Part shown: positions 58,475 to 64,000 of the stretch, one piece after another | How positions within the stretch are numbered: position 1 is the stretch's first letter | Layout of the letters: every line of letters begins with the position of its first letter | From: Glebionis coronaria | Taxonomy: Eukaryota > Streptophyta > Magnoliopsida > Asterales > Asteraceae | Direction of reading: 5' to 3' | Assembly (NCBI GenBank): GCA_025667525.1 | Contig: CM046878.1 | Span: 396,928,974-396,992,973, forward strand | DNA length: 64,000 nucleotides | Made by a program: the position numbers and the translations under genes | The notes under the pieces: model-generated | Databases searched by the model: none | Seen by the model: only the letters and a program-made list of their open reading frames with translations | What the model was told of the DNA's origin: nothing

Positions 58475-59839
58475 TGTGACAACCATGGTTTTTGGGGTTC
58501 GTCACTTAGACTATAGTTTAAGGTGTTTTGTGAAAATATGTGCTTTTATGTGCTTATGTGTTTATTTTGTGTGTTTGAGTGATGTTTGGATATCGTTTAT
58601 AGGTATATGGTACTCATAAGTAAATCGAGGAACGGTTATTTCATGTTCATGAGCCCACATGGTAGTGACTATGAAATGAGATAGTGTTTTTAGTGGTTTT
58701 ACGTATACGTATATGTATTATAGAAAATCGTATTTTTACGGTTTAGGGTTTTGCATTTAGGGGTCTCGGAAGAGGTATTTAGTCACGGGAGTATTTTTTG
58801 GGATGGTTTTAAGTCATTTAGGACTTAGTTATATAGTTTATTTCATATTCTGAGAGTTTTTATAAAACTGTATATTTTTACGTTTTTTACGGTATACGCG
58901 TAAAAACTGACTAGTTTTACGGTTTTGAGGTTTCCGAGGCTTTAGGAGCTGAAATAAATTAAGGTAAATTAAGGTATTATTAATAATATATTAATAAGTA
59001 ATAAAAAGAAAAAAAAAATATAAAAATACATATAATAGTCGGTTTTGGGACGCAAGAAAGAAAAAGAAAAGGGAAAAAAAGGAAAAAAGGGAACCAAGCT
59101 TTTGTAATGGGCCAAGGACTTGTTAGGAAATTATATAAAAACTTTTTATTAACCAAAAACATTCATAAAATCCCTGGAGATCAAGCTTAAGTCGAAATCC
59201 ATGGAGTCTATTTAGGGTTTTCATATTTTTCTTGTCTTCCATTAATTCTAAGGTAAAAATCTTCAATCTCTTTTTAATTAAATTGTTTTTAATTCTTTCT
59301 TAATCATTATATGATGGATCTAGGTTAGTGTTTATTAGAAAATCTGTAATTTAATGTTATCACAATGATACAGACTTGATTAGAATAATTAGAGTTAATG
59401 ATTAAACATGATGAAGGTAATTAATTTGGTTAATTATGTTAAATTCGTTTTTAGAAACTGGGCAAAATTTTTGGGTCATTGTTTTGATCATATCTAGAGT
59501 TTTACAAACTATTAATTTTCGAATCTTATGTCCCTGGAAAGGTAATTGAGTTGGCTTTCAAATGCAAGAAACGAGAACTAAATTGGAGGTCTGGAAGTGG
59601 GAAACAGGTTACATCAGTCAGGTGTCAAAACAGTTTTTGGATCAGCCTGTTTTCTTTTTATGCTTTGAATTGTTTGGGGTACTTAGGGTTATATTGGAAC
59701 CTTTAAACGAACATGAGACTCAGATTATATATTAAATAAAAGATCTGGAGGAGGTCTAAACAAATGGGTTAGGGTAAGACCCCCTGATCATAACAAACTT
59801 TTCATATGTTCAAAATCAGTAAATTCTGGATAGGTAAAA

Positions 59840-59965
<126 letters not shown>

Positions 59966-60172
59966 AGGCCTTAACAGTGTCTTCAAGGTTGCGGCCAAAG
60001 GGGAGAGTTAGCTAACACATGTAAGGACACATGGTTTCTTTTACAGAGGAATTTGATTTGGTTAAGGGGGTGTTAGACCCATAGTTTAAGGTATGAAAAA
60101 CGGGGCTGTTTTGGGTTAAATGTTAACGGGGAGAGTTATAAACTAAACTAAGTTAAGGGTTATATAGAGGGG

Positions 60173-60714
60173 TAGGGGTGCAAACGAGCCGAGCTTTTAT
60201 CAATCTATTCGAGCTCGAGTTCAAGCTCGGCTCGATCGAGCTGAGCTTTTATCGAGCCCAAGCCCGAGCTCAAGCCCGATAGTATGGCTCGAAACATATA
60301 ATGAGCCAAGCTCGAGCTTTTGATAGCTTGGCTCGAGCCTTTATCGAGCTTTTCGAGCTTAGTATAAATATATTTTCATATAAGTAAGCAAACGTTGATT
60401 TGAGTATCAGCCTTATTATAAAGAGTAACTGTATAAAATATTAAATAAATTATTGATAGTCGTTATCATTGTTTTCAACAAACATAGAATTTGTGGCGGT
60501 GTGTAAACGATAGTGATATATTTGTTTCATATATATAATTTCGAGCTTTTCAAGCTAAGCTCGAGCTTTGCTCGAAACCTAATCGAGCCGAGCTCAAGCC
60601 TTAAAGGTAAAAGCTCGACGAGCTATCGAGCTGAGCTTGAGCCCACTATTTATGATTCGAGTCGAGCCCAAGCCCTGTTGAGCTCGGGCTCGGCTCGGCT
60701 CGTTTGCACCCCTA
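60173..60714. mobile_element. hAT-type MITE in F's second LTR, 542 bp
   Basis: Terminal inverted repeats TAGGGGTGCAAACGAGCC and its complement, extended by GAGC/GCTCG-rich arms. The 8-bp target duplication TAGAGGGG is at 60165-60172 and 60715-60722. The sister LTR has the empty site (TATAGAGGGGCGTC). No coding capacity; the AT-rich centre (60362-60540) separates the arms. Confidence 0.93.
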
Positions 60715-61743
60715 TAGAGGGGTGTCATGAGATGCATATGACATATAAATGGGGTTAAGTTGTAGGACAAGATTAGATATCCATCATAGATTGATGAGCC
60801 ATTTTGGTATGTGGTTCATGTCATGATTGTATACATTTGTGTGTTTAGATTTTGCTAGAGTGCGGGTACTCGGAGAAGCTTGTTCAGGTGAGTTTCATAG
60901 TCCCATGTCTTTTTATGATTTAAATTCCAGATGGGATGGAAGAGACACTCTATGGTTTTGTAACTAATGTTGTGAATGTTTTAATGGTTTGTGACGGACT
61001 TGTTTGTGCACTTATGTGATTAACTGCTATGTGATTCTTGATTTTGTTTATGATTTGGATCGGGGGACACGTACCGTCTCAGTTATTATAGTTTGACTTG
61101 GTACCAAGGGGATGTTGACAAGGCGGGGCCTTGGGATTGGTTCATAGGTGTATGGGCGCCTATGGGACCATGGTTATTGGTAAGGCTGAGAGCCTTGGAA
61201 TTTTGGTTATTGGTAAAGCTTGGAACCTTGGAATTGTGATTGTATGGTTAATCTTGAATAGTAGTTGTTAATGCATAATTGTAACACATTGTCCATATGT
61301 TCTTTTATTGATGGTTGTTATTCACAGCTTTATAACTATTTTGGGGTTGGATTCTAAACCTATGACTCTAGCCAACTTTATGTTGACGTGTTTTAGTGTC
61401 TCTTTTTAGGTGATAATGTGGTTAAGCGTGAGAATAGGAGTGGCTAGCTGGGAGGCTTAGGATTGCATTGGAGGAACCCCCTTTACTATTAGTCTTTACT
61501 TATGTTTGAATAAGTGATACTTTGTAGACACCTATATGTTTGTAATTTGTTAATTGTATGTCTTTGGTAAGAGGTAGACCTGTTACCTACTTACCTAGAC
61601 GCCTACATTGTTTGTGATATCTTCATGACATTTTGTCATCATTTATGATATTTCCAATTCATTTAGTTATCTCTATAGACACGCTATTGTTGTGATGATA
61701 TCCATACGTCGCGCCTCATATTCCGTCATGGTGGGGTGTGACA

Positions 61744-62042
61744 GAATGGTATCAGAGACAATGGTTATAGAGAATTAGGTTGCCTAGTCTAGTAGCCTAG
61801 TCTATAGCTTAAGGGTCCATGCATGTAGGTGTCATAGGGGTATGTGTGCATTATAGTATATGAAGTGCTTAAGTGTTAATTTCGTTTTGGATTACTTTCA
61901 TACTTACTTATTGAGATATAATATATGTAAGTACATTCATTTATTTTCTATTGATGCGACGTATGAACCGGAAGTGTAGGAATCTTTTAGTGTTACCCAT
62001 GTCACGTAGAAGAAGAGGTGCGCTAGGTAATATTAGGATAGT
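61744..62042 (+). pseudogene. Second interior start of element F
   Basis: Repeats 53667-53965 with two differences that I can see. Intact primer site TGGTATCAGAG (61747-61757), same leader and possible Gag start (61951). Cut at 62042 by H. Confidence 0.85.
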
Positions 62043-63121
62043 TGATAGGTGTAGAAATACGCGTTTAGGAAAACAACGTATAAATGCGGCAAGTATTAAT
62101 CGACACGATTTAATGAAAAACCGTGAAGACGAATAAATTCCAAGTTCGTTCTCGAAGGAGGTGTGTGTATTAGTGTGCCAAAATATATAAAATCAAGTTT
62201 GGATTAGTGACGTTTTTGGTTTAAGAGAGAAAAATTAAAGACGAGATACGACTACGATTACACTACGACGAATGACGTAAAACGCGAACGTAAATACGTA
62301 AAACGTGACGAAATTAAAAATTAAACCTAAAAATTAATTAAAATATTAAACTAAGTCTTAAATAATATAAATAAGAATAAAAATCCAACAAATATATTTT
62401 AAAGCCCTTTATTAATTAAATATTCAATTTTTAATGCTAATTAAAGCCCAAAAATTAAATATAATTAATAAAATGCCCAAAATATTAATTTATTGAACTA
62501 ATAACTAACTTATATTATTTAAAGACTAAAAACTATTTTTCTTAAATTTTAAAAACTATTTTTCTATTTTTTAATCACTAAAAACTATTTTTAAATTAAA
62601 ATAATCCTAAAAAATAATAAAATAATGCCAAAATTAATTTGACAATTTTGAAAATCCTAAATTATCCTAATGAATAGTAGAAAATTGAAAAAGTTTGAAA
62701 AATGTAAAAATTTTCACTAAAAGACAAAACTAGTTAATAATTAAACCCTAATTAAACTAATTTAATTATAAAAAATAATTAAAAAGGTGAACAGTAACTA
62801 ATTTTAAAACCAAAAATCTTAAACTAATATTCTAAACCTAGGAAAAATTTTAAATCTGAAAAATAACAATTTTCTACACTAAATGCCAAAAACAGTTTAA
62901 TTAAAAAGTAATTAAAAATGCTATTAATTCTGAAAATTACCAAATGAACAGTGACAAAAAATTAAACTATACTAGAAAATCAGAAATTTAAAAAGAAAAA
63001 TAATGCAAAAAGAATCAAACCCTAATTCTTAAAAAAGTTCACAAAAGACAAAATTTTAAGAATATGAAAGTGACATGTGATCACTTTCTGTCTTTTTGTG
63101 TAGCAGTGGCTACAACAACCT

Positions 63122-63150
63122 TATCAGTGGGAAAGGAGTTCCCACTGATA
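63122..63150. repeat. Perfect 12-bp inverted repeat in H
   Basis: TATCAGTGGGAA and TTCCCACTGATA separated by AGGAG. Confidence 0.9.
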
Positions 63151-63224
63151 GTGTAAAAAACGGGTCTGTGGACTTTGATGCTTAGATTTTGCTTATTACT
63201 TGGTGTCTTTTGGAACAAGGGCAC

Positions 63225-63248
63225 CCCTACACTCAGTGGAGTGTAGGG
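63225..63248. repeat. Perfect 10-bp inverted repeat in H
   Basis: CCCTACACTC and GAGTGTAGGG separated by AGTG, about 75 bp after the first inverted repeat. Confidence 0.9.
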
Positions 63249-64000
63249 AGTCAATTTCAAGAAGAAAACAAACAGATCCAAGCCAAGAAAAACACACAAT
63301 TACAAAAATACAGTTACTGTAAGGCTATGTATAGGACTGTGAATAGTAAGCTGATGCAATAGGTACTTTAATAAGTTTCAAACTAGCATTCAGATTTCAA
63401 AACACAACCAAATCTTAATCAAGCAAATAAAGATCCTAGATGTAACCTAATCCTAGCAGTTGAACAAAATTTGAGCTTAAAATCTACTACATCTTCACAC
63501 TTAAAAGCCTACTGCATGAATTGGCTATTTTTACCAAAATATAAACTTGCAAAATCCTTTAAAACACTACCAACTTGAGAACCAATTACTGATTAGACCT
63601 ACTACAACCTATTTGAGCATGTTTAGACAGGTTTCACCTGATTCTTATGTCACTGAAGCCAAGAAAACCTCACAACCAAACACCCATCTATTTTCAGATT
63701 CAAGATTTAACAAATGCTTTCTATTCAAATCTAAGCTTAACTGATTTTGCTACTTCTAACATGCATACAACTACCTAAGAAGCATAAACAACCAAAAAGA
63801 TTAACATAAAAACAGGCTGCACTCAAAAATCACACAACTTAAATTCTTAAACAAGAAAGAGGGTTCAAAGCTATTTTACCTTGTGCACCTTACATCCAAG
63901 GTGCACCAAGGCGTGCTGATGCCTTCTCCATCAAGTCAAGACTTGAGCTATGGATTGAAAGTAAGCTGTTGTAGAGATGCTAATGGTGTTGGACCACAAA

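Larger units (their letters stand above)
62043..64000 (+). mobile_element. Element H: probable LTR of a further retrotransposon, incomplete
   Basis: The break point is exact, because F's interior stops after GGATAGT. The new DNA starts TGATAGGTGT, as do the coding-strand LTRs of C and E, but matches them no further. It is about 70% AT and without a supported ORF for nearly 2 kb, with many ATTAAA/AAATTA runs and two strong inverted repeats. Probably a long LTR of an Athila/Ogre-type element; the other end and any primer site are outside the window. Confidence 0.5.

Overview
This is nuclear DNA of a flowering plant, most likely a eudicot with a large, repeat-rich genome; the species cannot be named from the sequence. 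About 90% of the window is LTR retrotransposons, many nested inside one another. The only clearly intact host gene is an intronless receptor-like cytoplasmic kinase at 45708-47087. There are no rRNA or tRNA genes, no CRISPR arrays and no bacterial features. Names X and A to H are my own labels.

Layout. 1-1833: 5' end of element X (minus strand, Ty3/gypsy, Tat-like), a decayed gag plus an LTR. 2012-43807: element A (plus strand, Ty3/gypsy Tat lineage), bounded by LTRs and the target duplication AAAAT. A carries gag, protease, RT, RNase H, a second RNase H, integrase and a long antisense gene (21370-24223). Two insertions split A. Element D (6415-18817, duplication GCATA), a decayed chromovirus-like gypsy, sits in the RNase H region and itself holds E (16903-18655, duplication GTTAC), a solo LTR. 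Element B (24975-43399, minus strand, duplication CATAC) sits in A's 3' LTR. B holds C (33472-42522, minus strand, duplication TACAC), an Athila-like gag-protease element without RT or integrase.

43808-49200: a relatively gene-like island with two small unidentified minus-strand units, the kinase gene, a 231-bp hAT-type MITE and a Stowaway-like MITE. 49201-51067: 3' part of element G (minus strand, Ty1/copia Sirevirus-like), inserted in the Stowaway MITE. 51068-62042: element F, a relative of D inserted in G, arranged LTR-internal-LTR-internal and carrying a 542-bp hAT-type MITE in its second LTR. 62043-64000: start of another LTR-like element, H, cut off by the window end.

Most unusual feature: element B lacks recognisable RT and integrase but carries at least three separate minus-strand ORFs. 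A roughly 70-bp, GGTACC/GGTTCC-rich, dyad-symmetric cassette lies upstream of each ORF and upstream of the TATA box in both LTRs, five copies in all. It looks like a shared upstream control element or structured-RNA module. I know of no described equivalent. Other points of interest are hairpin arrays inside the LTRs of the C/E and D/F families, (TA)n tracts at one fixed site in every D/F LTR with very different lengths, and an antisense gene in A with its own TATA box and a candidate intron.
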